Origin: Atrichornis clamosus
Taxonomy: Eukaryota > Chordata > Aves > Passeriformes > Menuridae
Direction of reading: 5' to 3'
Assembly (NCBI GenBank): GCA_013400975.1
Contig: WBMZ01015596.1
Span: forward strand, 1 to 64,000
Length of the DNA: 64,000 bases
How positions within the stretch are numbered: the stretch's first letter is position 1; each line of letters starts with the position of its first letter. The notes beneath the pieces were generated by a model, which did no database searches, had not been told where the DNA came from, and saw only the letters and a list, made by a program, of their open reading frames with translations. Position numbers and translations under genes: made by a program. Below, in pieces: positions 13,795-27,000 of the stretch.

Positions 13795-14650
13795 AGGGAA
13801 TGTGGCACTGCGCCAGACTGGCTACGGCCTCGACCCCGAGCCCCGCTGTAAGCACCGGGCACCTCCTCACCCCGTCTCTCTTGGTGGCCTGAGACACAGG
13901 GACCCTGGGGCCATGGCACCAGGGCTGAAGGCGCCTTGGAGACATCATTCCTGCCTTCGCTTTCTGCCCTCTGGGGACTGGGAAGAAGGGAGCGTGTACA
14001 TCCTCTGCCCCTCTCGGTCCTCTCGGGCTATCCCTTTCTGTCTCCCTGTCCCTGCTCGGCCCACCCGGGACACTGCAGCCCTGATGGGCCTCGAGGAGGG
14101 GGCAGAGTGCAGCCCACGTCCTCTGCTTGGGAGAGCAGCCAAAGGAACTGGCTGCCCTTCCCGGAGCTGGGGGAAATTCCCGAAACGCAGCTCACCCGGC
14201 TCCTCGAGGTGGGAGGAGGCACCGCCCTGCCCGGGGAGGGGCGGCCGAGCCGCTTCCCGGCACTGACAGGGGGGGCCGGCCCGTCCCGGCGTGCGGGGAT
14301 CCGGCTGCCCCAGCGCCTGAGGGAGCTCTCGACGGCTGCAGGTGAGTGATGCCGGTGTCTCCCTGTCACGGCAGCTCCCCGTTTCCTCAGTGACCCCCCC
14401 CTTCTCCTCTCCGTCCTCGGGCGTCCCGTCCGCCCTCGCTGAGGGGACCTCTGCCTGCCCCGCTGAAGAACACCCACCTCCTCACCCCGGCGCTTGTTTT
14501 GAAACGCGCTGTGGAGTTTTTACTTCGAATTTTAGCCTGTCTAGTGCCCTCTCTGCCCTTTGCCCGTTATCCCGTGTTTTCCAGGCATGCCTCGGTACGG
14601 CGGTGCGTGAGGGCTAGTGCGGCGGGAGCCGGCGCCTCAGCACCGCCATC
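13795..14650 (+). promoter_or_regulatory. OSMR: CpG island, likely OSMR promoter
   Basis: GC content rises abruptly from AT-rich flanks, and CpG dinucleotides become frequent (for example around 14150-14340 and 14600-14640). The island surrounds a strong splice donor at 14342, so it most likely holds the transcription start and the non-coding first exon of OSMR. There is no obvious TATA box, as is usual for CpG-island promoters. Open frames up to 154 codons inside it are a by-product of low stop-codon frequency in GC-rich DNA. Confidence 0.8.
14200..14341 (+). other. OSMR: OSMR exon 1 (5'UTR, start uncertain)
   Basis: The segment ending CGACGGCTGCAG is followed by GTGAGTGATG, an excellent splice donor, within the CpG island and upstream of the first coding exon on the same strand. 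A non-coding first exon far upstream of the ATG exon is also the arrangement of mammalian OSMR. Only the 3' edge (14341) is supported; the 5' edge is a guess because no transcript data are available. Confidence 0.6.
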
Positions 14651-17600
14651 CTCTAGAAACTCCGCCAGCATCATCACATACCAATGACTTTAAAGCGCTT
14701 CGTGACCGCCTAGTCTTCTCTACTTTCTTCTGTGTAAGACTCCGCCTAGTCTTCTGTGTCACTGCTTAGCTACAGCATAAAAAATTGTTTCTTTGACTTG
14801 AGCAAAAATTACTTAGGTGAGTGAGCTACCTCGTGGGATGAGGATACTGCACCTGCCAAGTGATGAGGGTTTGGTTTTAACATCTCCTGTGCCTGCTGCT
14901 TCAAGAAGTTGTTGACTTGCTCAGAAATGCAAGACCAAACCTTTAAATCCGGCATGATACAGAGAAAAAGTGTTGCTTCTGCTTTCTTTTAAGCAGCTGA
15001 AATCCTTTACTTAATCTCAAAACCGTTGGAGTAAATGAGAAAACATCATAAATTTCAATGTGGTTCCTGAATTTTTTGGAGTTTGACTATTACTTTGGCA
15101 TAACCTTTTCTCCACTTACCTAAATTTTGCCTGCCTGGACCAGTCCCAACTTCAGCAGGGCAAACTAGATCCTAACAGCCTTACAAATAGATCATGCTTC
15201 AAAAATTGCTTCCCTAAAATTGCTGACATTTGTTATCTGATGGGGCAGGAGAATTTTACACAATTCATTAATAGTTTTATGTTTGTAGACCCCATTTTTT
15301 CCCTATTTTAACTGGTTTTTTGTTTGGATTCTCATCTTTGTGGGAGCATGAAGTACATGTTTTTCTGTTTTGGCAAAGCTTTTTAGAAAATCAACAGCAT
15401 GCATCAAAGAGCTTTCTATTTATCAAAGCACAGGAGACAAAACTACCCCTCAAGTGGTCAAATTACTACATGTGTATCAGACCTTAATTATAGAAATTAC
15501 TTTCTTCCTTTCCTATTCAGCTTTTAAAACTTGTTGATCACCCATTAGATTACAGAGGCTTATTAGGAGCTTTCAGTGTCTTATATGCGGATGTATTTTC
15601 TTTGCTAAGTGTAATTGAAACCATCTTTAAAATTGCTTGGGAGAAGAAAGCAAGTACAGGGACTAAAGGAAGGATTCATCGACTTTAGAATGTGGTATCT
15701 CTTTTTTTTTTTTTTTTTTAGCATTCAGGATTGTTGAAAATCAAATTTTCAATTTTCTGTAAACAGCGTGATATTTACTTTTAGGAGGCATCTTTTTAGC
15801 TGGGATGTTTTAGCAGATACTACTTCACCAACACTCAAAGGTTGCTGATGGCTTGACACTCTCCCCTGTTTGAAGAAAACCTGCCTCAGTTGGATGTCAG
15901 CTTTGCACTGTTGGTTTTGCAAGGGATATACTGGTAATTGCAGGAAGCAGGAGAGTGGAGACACACTCTATTGCAAAGTCTTTGTACAAATCACTGATTT
16001 AGGGTCTACTAGCTCCTTTTGACAGTCACCTAGTTATCTCTTTATTTAAGAGGGAAAAAAACACATTGGGGGATGAGTTAGTCTATCTGTGCTGTGCTTA
16101 CTATCTAGGGGTGCCTTTTTGGAGGCAGTGGAAAGGGTTTATTAGTTTTTTGCACTAAAACATCACTTACGTTATCAATTTTGTATTGTGTGGTAGGAAC
16201 TTGGTTTGTGATTTCTATCCTCAGTTTGTCTGTCTATGAAGTAGAGGGAAGTAGAGGGAATTAGAACATAAGATGAACAATGTTATATATTACTGCGTGA
16301 TTTGCCTTACTGACAGTGCTCTTCCATGTCTGGTTTAGAAAAACTTATTCAAGCCATGGTTTAAGATTTGATATCCCTATCTAATACTCTCTTTTAAATA
16401 GATTAAGTATTCTGGATCCTAGCAACTGGAAACATTTATTTTCCCAGCCTGTGCACAGGCTCTGGTTCGTTTAAGGATTTGGCTTCCTCACAGCTGTTTT
16501 AAATAAACGAAGCAAAGGGCACTGAGAAAAAAAGTTGTATGAAGTATAATTTGAAATGTGTGCCTTTAGGAAGATTTCTACAAAACAGATTAACTCTGCA
16601 GTCAGCTATGACTAGATGTTCATAGCTGGGGCTTCCGTTCCCTACACACACAGGTATTCCTGGTACTGCAGCAGTATGTACACTGTATAGCTCCAAGTCC
16701 CAGTCAATTGAATTCTGGTGCTTCAGTGACTTTGAAGTGGGGTTTGATGAAATGTTCATCTTTGGTGTGTTTACTAGATAAATAATGAGAAATTCTTTTT
16801 CATTACATCCATGGTATCACAAAAACATTGGCTTGGACAGGACTTTGGGAATCATGTTAAGACAGCCTATAGCTCTGAAGGAGAAATAGTTTACCTGGAA
16901 ACATTTATTTAAAATATTCACAACCTACCTCCTCGAGGAGATTTCAGTTACTGAAAGGTAGTTCACTCCTATTCTGTTTCCACTTCTTGAGTGATTCTTC
17001 TTTAATTGTGTTTAATCTGAACAATTCCTATTGCTGCTGAATATTATTGCAATTGCTGTCAGGCCTCCAAAATGGTTTGATTTAAGTATCTATCAGTGCT
17101 GATTAATTTCAAGTTAGGCTAGGGATCCTGAATCCATCTGTGTCTGTTTTGTCACACCCCAGTTTATATTTTTCCAATAGGAAGATTACAAGTAGACAAT
17201 ATGACTATGATTTTTAAAAATCTAGTGTTTTGGGCTACAGACTGATAAAACTAAGCAAGTCTGCTTTATTTCCCTCACAGAATTTGAATTTTTAGAAGGA
17301 GAAAGAATGTAGGCTGAAATGAAAGATTTATTGCTCAGCTAAATTCTGTTGTTCTGACAGATGATTTTGTGCCCGATTGACTTCAACTTGCACCTTGGTA
17401 TTTTCTCTCATTTTTTAGATAATTTTTAGAGTGTGTCTCAATAACCAGATTCAACACAGAAATTAGAACTGTAATTAGTGTTGCTATTGATGGCAAAGAA
17501 TTGAAGTGCAGTGATTATTTCTTTCTATTTGACACTTATGAGGCCTTATCTAAATTAGTGCGTGCAGTTTTGGGCTCACGGTACAAAGAAGACTGAAAAG

Positions 17601-20600
17601 ACAGAGCTAAGCTTTTTGCAGAGGTGTACAGCAAAAGGGTCAAAGGAGATGGGTGCAAATTTTAGCAAACAAAATATAAAGAGTATATAAAAAGATATTC
17701 TCTTTATATGACCATAAGGAGAGAATGAATATATGAATATAAGGAGAAAAAACCTTCATAGTGGGAGTGGTTAACTGGAACAAGTTACCCAAGGAAGTTG
17801 TGAAACCCTCATCCCTGGAATTCTTGAAAATGCCATTGGACAAACTGCTCTATGATTCTGTACTAGGTTGAAAAATGCCATTGCAAAATTATCTTAGTGA
17901 TAAAAGTAACTAGAAAAGAAAAAGTATTCAAATTATGTGTTTGCAAGATATATTCAAAATTGCTGACACAAGGGCTTGTTGTGCTTATCTGCCATTCATG
18001 GACTAAAGTACACAGATGTTCCAGATTGGAGCATAGTGAAAAAACATCTTCTCTTAGGCTTAAAAAAAAAGAGTCAGCTGGGATTAATTCCCAGATTAAA
18101 ACAGTGGTATAGTAGTTTGTTATTCATATCTTTTCATATTGGCCTCTGCCGGGGTGATGAATTACTTAGACACCAAAAAGCCTTTTCTGGCTGCCTGTCT
18201 TCATTGCCTTTGTTGTTCACTTTTGGCAAGGATGTCGTTAATCTACTATCATCATGTTGCTGATGCTTTTTGTTTTTGTTTTTTTTAATTAAATTGATAA
18301 TGTATTTTGTAAAACTGTAGCCAAGACACAGATTTTTAAATTATAATTTTATAAAAGTCCTTAATTATTGATAATGCTGAATAAGTGCTTGACATTCATT
18401 GGTGGTAATTATTATGTGTGATTAATTTGTTAGTTGCAGACAGATGCTTCTGCATTAAGATGATTCAAAATATTACTCACATATTATGGACTCTATTTCT
18501 TTTTTCTCAACTAGTGTTTCATTTACTTAAAATTACTTCATATTCTCTTTAGTTAGAGAATACTAGGACTTTTCTCATGAAAATTGGCTAGTTACATACA
18601 ATTGCAAATATTACCACAATTTCTTTATTATGCAGTATTAAATTAGATTAATAACATAACAAATAGTGAAAACCATTGTCAGTATCCAAAATATGATTAT
18701 ATTTTGGTAATCATTTATTATAGTACACTGTCCTTTAGTAGCATAAGGCTTTTGCATCAATAAAAGTGATCTAGGCTGTGCCATTTGTGAACTGATGGTG
18801 TAAATGACAAGAGCTAGATAGTTAAATTAGACATTTGTTTCATGACAATAGTAGAGAATGCTTCTTAAGAGCATAAAAATGTTTAGATTTTTTTTCCAAA
18901 TAGGAAGTAATTTAAATAAATAGTCTAATATGCCATTATTCCACAATACATTGCCACTGTATTTAATGCTGGATTTAAGTGATTCATGCCAAATAGGGCA
19001 AATTTTATGTGTCCAACCCCAAAGATATTTACAAAATTAGGAGTCTCATGGAACCAGGTTTTCATCATGCCGATATAATTAAGTCAGGAGATATGCCACT
19101 GAGCTTACCTGACCACCCTTGTGTTAAATTGTCTTAGAGAAGAGAGTCAACTCCTTTGACTCTAAAGGCAGTTTTATTTTCACCTTTATTTCAGGGGGGG
19201 GGGATTTGTAAAATGTGTCTTTGTACCTGAATAATAATTTCATACAATTCAAAAGAATAATAATCTAGTGAAGGAGTTACCAGAAGTTTTGACATGATCT
19301 GGCTTGGAAAGGTTTCTTTTTGTGTCATTTACTTGCCACTCTCTTCTCTGTAAGAAAGAACTATTCTATCTTGTTTATTCCAGACAGGACATAGCAAATT
19401 ATTTTCCCTTTTAGGTGCTAAAAAAATCTTAGAAAATCTGGAAAAATAAGATTTCCCTAAATCAGTTATTGGAGCAATCTAATAGTTGCATGTGAATTAT
19501 TAGACCTAGCTTCTCAAAAATACTTAGATTATTCATACATAGTGATTTTAGTGTTATCTAAATACTTTTGAGGATATTGGTTTAATGACAAGAAAGACTG
19601 CAGAAGCCTATAAATTAGGCAAGACAACACTCACTTGATCAATATGGGGGTCTCCATGTGAAGCATTTGAGCTCACAAGGAAAAGTTGGGGCACACTGCA
19701 GCAAGGGTGCTTATTGTGTGCATTGAGCCCTGGATTGCAGTGCTGCTTGCAGGACTCTTCTGCAGTGTTTATATGACCTTTAGAAACATACTGAAAAAAA
19801 AAAAAGTTTGAAATCTTCTCTTTTCATCCTTTGGAGAAATTCAGTGTTTCTCAAAATCATCGAGTCTAATTAAACTTACTAGACTTAAGAGTCTGTAGCT
19901 CTGAGGTATTAAATTGGAAGTTTTCTGCCAGGAATAAAGTCTGTAGTGAATTCCAGGCCCTTCTGAAATCAGTAAATGTTCTGTTGTTATCTTTACTGGG
20001 GCCAGGGCATTCTGGTTATCTCCTGCTAAGCAGTCTCAACTTCTGTTACGGAAGCACTGATAGAACACTCTCTTCATCACAGCCCCAGAAACGTAAAATA
20101 CACAAGGTTCTAAGTTAAAGGTAGCTTTATCCATCGTCCTGTTCCTGTTTGTACTCCTGTACCCTCTGTGCTTCAGAGCTGTAACCATTCTTCAGCTGGA
20201 AGTTTGCCTCTCCCTTTTTCATGGGGCAGTTTGCAGGTGATCCATGTCTTCTGAGGTCCTTCAGAACTGGGCTGTGCAAGTCAAAGAGTTTTCATCCTGA
20301 CACAGTGTGAGTGTAAAAGGTGTAAAAGGAATGCAAGATGGAGCTCTGTGGTGCTTTAGATGGCAGTCCCGTCTGGGAGTGGAACTTGATGCGTGTATTT
20401 CAACTTCAGTCTAGCTAAAGCCCTCCATAGAATCGCCTGGGTGCTGACACGGGATTCTGCTGGATTCATCAGTCAGCCTGTAGTTGGAGCAGAAAGAACA
20501 AGGTGTTTTGCACCTTTAATATTTTTTTCCCCTTATTAGGATGAATATCTTTTTACTTGTGCAGGAAGAAAGCCAAATATATTAGGATAAACTTTTATTT

Positions 20601-20924
20601 CAATATTTCTTTGAAATAAGTGGATGGAAAACTTAAAGATATTGTGTGGTTTATTTGTTTAGACTCAATTGAACTTTTTTACTGTAAAGTTTCTATGCTG
20701 TAACCAGGTCCTAAAACTAAGAGGGTTTTTTTTTTCATTCCTTATCTTTCATTGTCCATTCTTCCTGAATTTCTCTTAAACTTCCTGGAGTTTGTGTGAC
20801 TGCGTTTTTATTTATTCATTCTTAAATACAGTAGTATTATCTGCACTATTGTTTGGCATGCTTCATTTCTCTTGAAGGAAACAAACAAGTAAAAATGTCT
20901 TCTTTGCTGCTAAGTTTTATGCAG
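14342..20924 (+). other. OSMR: OSMR intron 1
   Basis: A 6.6-kb AT-rich stretch between the CpG-island donor and the acceptor TTTTATGCAG before the ATG exon. It carries a T18 tract at 15702-15719, a G10 run near 19193-19203 and a decayed CR1 (17525-17865). No other coding segment was recognised. Confidence 0.65.
17525..17865 (+). mobile_element. Decayed CR1 LINE 3' fragment in OSMR intron 1
   Basis: Segments resembling the CR1 3' region occur in the right order: GAGGCCTTATCTAAATTAGTG, TTTTGGGCTCACGGTACAAAG, then GTTACCCAAGGAAGTTGTGAA and a CCATCCCTGGA-like piece ending CTATGATTCTGTACTAGGTT. Strong divergence marks it as old. Confidence 0.65.
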
Positions 20925-21011
20925 GAAGAGGTGGACAAAAGATGAATCACTTCATGATTTTGGCAGTACTGCTCCCCCTGAGGACTTGCTACGCTACATA
21001 CTCAGAGAAAG
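20925..21011 (+). CDS. OSMR: OSMR exon 2: start codon and signal peptide
   Basis: Acceptor TTTTATGCAG precedes 20925 and the ATG is at 20942. It encodes MNHFMILAVLLPLRTCYATY..., a short polar N-terminus, a hydrophobic core and a likely cleavage near residue 18. The donor GTAAGT follows 21011, leaving phase 1. This ATG is the first in the exon and gives the only frame continuous with exon 3. Confidence 0.9.
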
Positions 21012-24000
21012 GTAAGTATCTGAATATTTGGTTTTTTATTTGGAAGCAATCTACAGCAGCTGAAGCTTTCAACTTGCTTATTTGTAAGTCTGTGATTAAG
21101 CAACATGTTACACATTTAATCAAATCATTCTCTTTGGTAAAGTCGTGGAGCAACTTGAGTTATTACCTTTTGCATTACCCATTATGCAAAATTGCCCGTT
21201 GAATCAACAACTTGCAATGATGTGAAGCCAAAGTGTATTTATATATTTGCTCCTCCTCTTTCTCCGATATTTTTGATCTGTACTGTTACCTTCAAATAAT
21301 TTATTTCCTCTATGACACCTTTTATGGTTTATTTACCTCTGTCCTTTCTCTTTTTGTCTCATCTATGAAAACTTTAGCATTTCTGTTGGCTCTTTTCTAA
21401 TTGTGCCACAAGATTCCAGGACCAGATTTTTATTTTTTACACTTCACATATTTATCCAATACAAATATAAAAAGCAAATATGCATGTTCTAAGGGGACAA
21501 AGTTGAATATAATGATAACTTTTCAGAAGGCTGTGTATTTTAAGGTAAAAATACTGCCTCTGCACTTGCTGCTGGCAATAGCATTTGGTCATGACTCCAT
21601 TAAAAGAAAAAAAAGATAAATGAAATTTTTTAATTGACGTTTCTGTGATCACCACTAAAAAGGCAGACCTTACCAGGCTCTAGTCTGTATTATGGACATT
21701 TTATTCCCTTTATTAAGTTGGTGAAGGAGGAAGAGAGATTTTTGGGTTTTTAAAAAAAATATTATCATACTGAAGGGGATCACTTCAGATATTTTGTCCC
21801 CCTTCAACATTGAAATTCATGTGTTTACACACTGCTCACCCAAAGTGCCAGTTCCTCAGTTTTGAGACTATAATCGGTGCTCCCAGGATGGCAAAACTCT
21901 GTAGCAGGCAAGTCCAAACAGTTACTGGATTACAGTAACTTGGTCACTTGTTTTCACATGCAATTGTTCAGGAATAAAATTAACCTCTGTTGTAAATCAC
22001 AAAGCTATTCACATAGTCTTGAGTTAGCTTTCAAGTTAAAACAAGTCTTAAGATGCCTTGATCATTTAATTTTGCTAGGAGGGAACTGTGAATTGTGTAA
22101 ATGTGAATACTGCAAATATTTCTTTCTTAAAATTGTGCTACAAAATTCCTCAATATCCACTTTGTAACTTGGTAGTCATTAAGATCTTGGATATATCCTT
22201 AACTACATGGTTTCTTCTGTTTGTTAGTACTGTGTATAAGGTCTGACTGATGATCCAGACTGTCTTATCCCAGACCCCGTAGAAAACAAAATTGTGTGGT
22301 ATCTGAAGTGATATGTCATCTAGCTGAAAGGAGATAGTGGAGGGACACTTTTACAGATGAAGAAAAACCAGAAACTGATGAGACCTTTGTGGTTTTTTAT
22401 CAAGTTAATTAAATGTTGCAGGTGAAAGTACTCTCTACGGTGGGAAAAGGAATGGTACTTAGTTTGGACAAAAAGAAGTAGTTGCAGAGAGGAGATGCAG
22501 GCTCATCATCAGTGCAATGGGCATAGCAGTGACACTTGCAATCAGAATTTGCTAGAAAAAGAGCAGAAAGAGGATAGGGACATTCAGAAGATATGCAGGA
22601 GTTTCTTTTAACAGTGCACCCTGAAAAAGAAAGTGGTTTCTTCCAAATGGCTTTTCTTTCAGGTGTGTTTGTTTCCTTTCCCAGGACTCTTACTTTGTGC
22701 CTGTGAATTTCACTGAGAGACTAGCTGGGTCCCTTCCTTCTCCCAGTTCCTTTCTTCCCCAGTTACTTCAGCACTGCAGACAGAAAACATGATAATGGCA
22801 AGGCCCAGAGTTCCAGATCAGCCAACTACTTGTGTATATGAAAGGAGATCCCCTAAGAGATTTGGTACATGGTGCTTCAGGATGATGAACCTACAAGTAA
22901 GGTTGATCAGAAAATGAGCAGCTAAGATTGTGTACTGGAGAGGAACAACATTACAGTCAATTCCATAGCATGAGTGGGATTTTAACAGCGTTTATCTTAT
23001 TTTGATACTGCAAGTCTGTAGAATGTGAGAAAGTGAAGTCTTGTCCTACCTTACCAAAATAAAGATACTCCACTTCCACAGTTGATTTTGTGAATCATTG
23101 TGTTGTTTTGGTTGTTCTGGCTCCTTGTCTAGTCAGTTGTCGGCAGTGAAGCTAATAATATTTCTTTTTTCCAGTAAAACCTAAAACTGATGCTCCACCA
23201 TCATTCAGTGAAATTTATCCCTGAGTCTTCCACCTTGTTTATTCAGTTTCAGACACCTACTAATTTCCATACGTGCTGGATTTCCTTATGGCAGTATAGT
23301 ACTGATGCCCATCATTTTTCATAAGCAGCTGTGAAGCAGCAGATACATTTTTTAAGGACCATGTCATAACCATAGCCAGAAAGGAACTTTTACTTCTGCT
23401 TTTGAAACATTTTGTGTTTACTTCGCAGAGACACTAATGCTGTCAATTCTGCTTTCATGTAATTCACACATGTCAATCATTTCCTGGTAATGATGTGTTA
23501 AGACTGCAACAAGAATTGATAGGTGTGCTGTATATATGTGTATCTATACTTCTTCCTCCAGAAGATTTTAGGATACCACAGTCCTGGTTCTGAGACCAAG
23601 TGTTTGAACAATGAAACCTTAATTTCTCCCACCCGGCTTATCTGAAGAAGCCTGTAGCAGCAGATTCCTCTAGATTGAAAGCATATGGTTTTCATTTTGC
23701 TCTGACTTCTAGTACCCCTCCAAATGGACTAGGTTAAAAATATCCCAACAGAGTTTGTGGATGATTTGCTGAAAAAGAATTCTTTCTTCCAGACATTTTT
23801 TATAACTTGGTACTAATAGTAAAATATATTCTTTCCTCCATTTATTCTTTAAGTATAGCTTGAACTTAAATAAACAACAAAGCTGTTTTAGTGTCTGTAG
23901 TCTCATGATTAACAAATACGCTTATAAAGTTTTATTTGCTTCCTTTGATTGAACAATCCAGATATTGTTACAACTGCTGCTTCTCTCGAGCCTTTCATTC

Positions 24001-27000
24001 CCTACTCCTAATGTAAAAATTGCTGTGTAGGGAAACTGCTGCACAGTTAGTGCAGAGCAGATACCGCAGGATAAATTGCAGAATGGTTTGGATACCTGGT
24101 GGCTACTAGAAGAATCTACCAAAATGTAGATTCTCAATCTAAATCTCCTGAATGCTTGTGTTTCTGCTGGTAACATATGGTGAGAGTCTCAGGTAATTCA
24201 GTGGGTGAAGCATATCTGGGAGACATGAGTGAAGATGGCAGTTTATGAGAAGAAGCTGCTGAGGTCACTCCATTCATCATGTTCCTTATGAGGGACTGTA
24301 ATGTGGCAGGAATGCACAGAATGAGTTCTGTTTTATTAAGAGATGCAGCTATTTTTGTGACTTCTTTTCTGTGTCTTGGTTAATATAAACATTCTGGCCC
24401 TGTCATTTGAAACATTTCTGCCTCTTCCAAGGCAGAAGCTTCTTGGAAAGCTGCTGGGCAAAAGAAAAAGCCTAGTTACTTGGCTGTTTCAGTTCCCTGG
24501 CATCACTAACAACCAGATCAAGTTCAGGGGATTTATGTTTGTTTGTTTGTTTAATTTTCAGGAAGGAAAGAAGTTACAAGTCAGTGAGTGCTATATTCAT
24601 CTCTTCCAAGAGTTAGGGGTTTTAGGGAGGGGTGACAAACATCTAAAAAGAGGAACTATATACGAGGTTATCTGTAGTTTTCAGCAGAATAATCTTCTTG
24701 CAGGGCCTTTCATTTCTCGAGACCAAAAGGGATTTCAGTCTAACATTTGAACTTTTATTATGGGAATTAACTCCAGACCAAGAGAAGGATAGATGTGCCA
24801 TTAGAACGCGGTGTCTGATTCCAGTAGAAGAATCCACAGCCCTGACTGAAGTACCTAAGCTCTGTGTAGAGCAACCAGGAATGTGCTTAATACTAGACTA
24901 TCATCTGAGCTAGCTACTGGAGGGAAACTCTTCACTGTTCCGTTCAAATACTGGTTTTGCACTAACTAAATCTGAATTAAGTCAGAGATCTAAACTGGGC
25001 TCAGAGTTTCTGCTCTAATGATATGAAGGCTTGCTGGGGGTTGGGATTTTTTGAAATTTAGTCTCTGTTAGAACATTGTTCCTCTTCATAAGATTAATAA
25101 GGGACAGATCTGTATTCTCATAAAATAGCTAGTAAATTGAGGGCATGAAGAAATTAAATAGCATACCAAATGTCATGGTGGGTGACTATTGAGTAGATTC
25201 AGGAACCTGCTGATCATTTTAACCTGCTGATTCCTTGAGAGGAAAGATTATCTTTGCTTTTGTTATCAGCAGCGTAAGTCTTGACTTCTATGTTCATTCA
25301 GAACCATGTGATGTGGAACCTATCTTACCTCTAACCACTGTTTCAGGTCTGCATTGTAACTGAGATAAACAGTAATATTTTTGTGTCCTCTTTGTGCTCA
25401 TAGAATCTGATGTGTTTCCAGTAACATACCTTAACGTTTCCAAGGATTCGGCTCTTCAGCGTCTGCTGGTGGAATGGGATGTTGTCAGGTCAGCACATGA
25501 TGCTGATCTGGCAATGTCTTTTGAGATACAAGTCTGTCGAACAGATGAAGCTGCCACTGTGTGGACAGTGAGTATACTTTGAAAAGAAGTGTACTAGTCA
25601 TTTACAATATAAAGGAAGCTAAAGGAAAAGATGATGTTGTGATGTCTTTTTGCAAAGTCCTTATCCTGACAGTTTTCCTTAACACCTAAACCAGCCACAT
25701 TTTCTGAAGAGGAGGAGAGCACCCAAATCATAGGCTTAGGCCTGTTCCAGGTGTTCTTCTATGTTTGTGACTTCAGTATAAGAACAGTCTCCAAAGAAAA
25801 TTTCCTTCCCTTTGAATGTGAGAATACTTTTGGGAATGAAATGCATATTTTAGCCATATTTTAACCTGTTACAAATTCCCTGTTCCTTGAACTATGGAGG
25901 AATATGAAATGCACATGTTAAAACTTAATAAAACTTAAAAACTGCACTAGCTCATTTAAAGTTGCTATTTGTAAGAAAGAACATAAACCAGCTTATCATA
26001 TGAGATAAGCACTGTTAAAAATCACAACTTATTTTGATCCACCTAGTTGGTTGTATTTTGTCTCAGAAGAACCACATCGTCACTGTAGATGAACTCTGTG
26101 CAATTCTGAAGATTTTTACCCCTTTGATATGCTGGATAGTATTTTTAATGCCCCAAGAGTAGATCTAACCATGAAGTCAGTAACTGGGGCCATATAGCTA
26201 CAAACAATTAAGTTTGGGTTTTTTTGGAGTGTCCTTCAACAAATGCTTATTAACTTGCTGGAAGGAAGTAGAAGTGTTTCAAATCCAGGGATGTAGTCTC
26301 TTCTGTTATTTGTAATAAAAATGACAAGTTACTTTGGATGTCACTACCATTCTGGAATATATTTGCTTCTGTGGTTTTCTGAAGAATGTGTACCAATAAA
26401 TAAACTCTGTGAGTCTGTTCATACCGAAGCCCAGACAGTCTATATAACTTAAAAAGCAGTGACTACATTCCTCAGGGCTGTAACTGAGAAACTGAACTGA
26501 TTGAAGAGTTTTTCTCAGAGCAGTGGTAATATGAAAGTGCAGGTGTTGCTGACGGAAAGCAGTACTGGAGAGCAGTTCTTTAGTGCTCAGTGTGAGTCAG
26601 GGCTTTGGTACAATTCATACAAGCAGCACAGATCTATATGCTGAGAATCTGGTATGGTTGGTATAAGATGGACTGAAATATACAGAATCATAGAATCTCA
26701 TAGGTTGGAAAAATTCTTTAAGATCATTGAGTCCAGCCGTTAACCCAGCACTACTAAATCCACCACTAAACCATGTCCCTAGGTGCTGAATCTGCACATC
26801 TCTTAAATCACTGTGGAGGTGATGATTCCACCACAGGGATATGTAACCCAGAGCATTAGGCAGGATGCACTTCTAGGCAGCAGCATCTGTGCGTGCTATT
26901 ACTCATGTAATAGGAGGCACAAATACCCTACTGAAAGTCTCTGAGAGCAAATCCATGTGATGAGAAGTAGGGTCTCACTCACAAATATGTCATCAGTCAC

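Noticed and set aside
13802..14477. Overlapping 137-154-codon frames on both strands
   Set aside because: They sit in a CpG island where stop codons are rare, in several overlapping frames at once, with no recognisable domain. A promoter with a non-coding first exon explains the region better.
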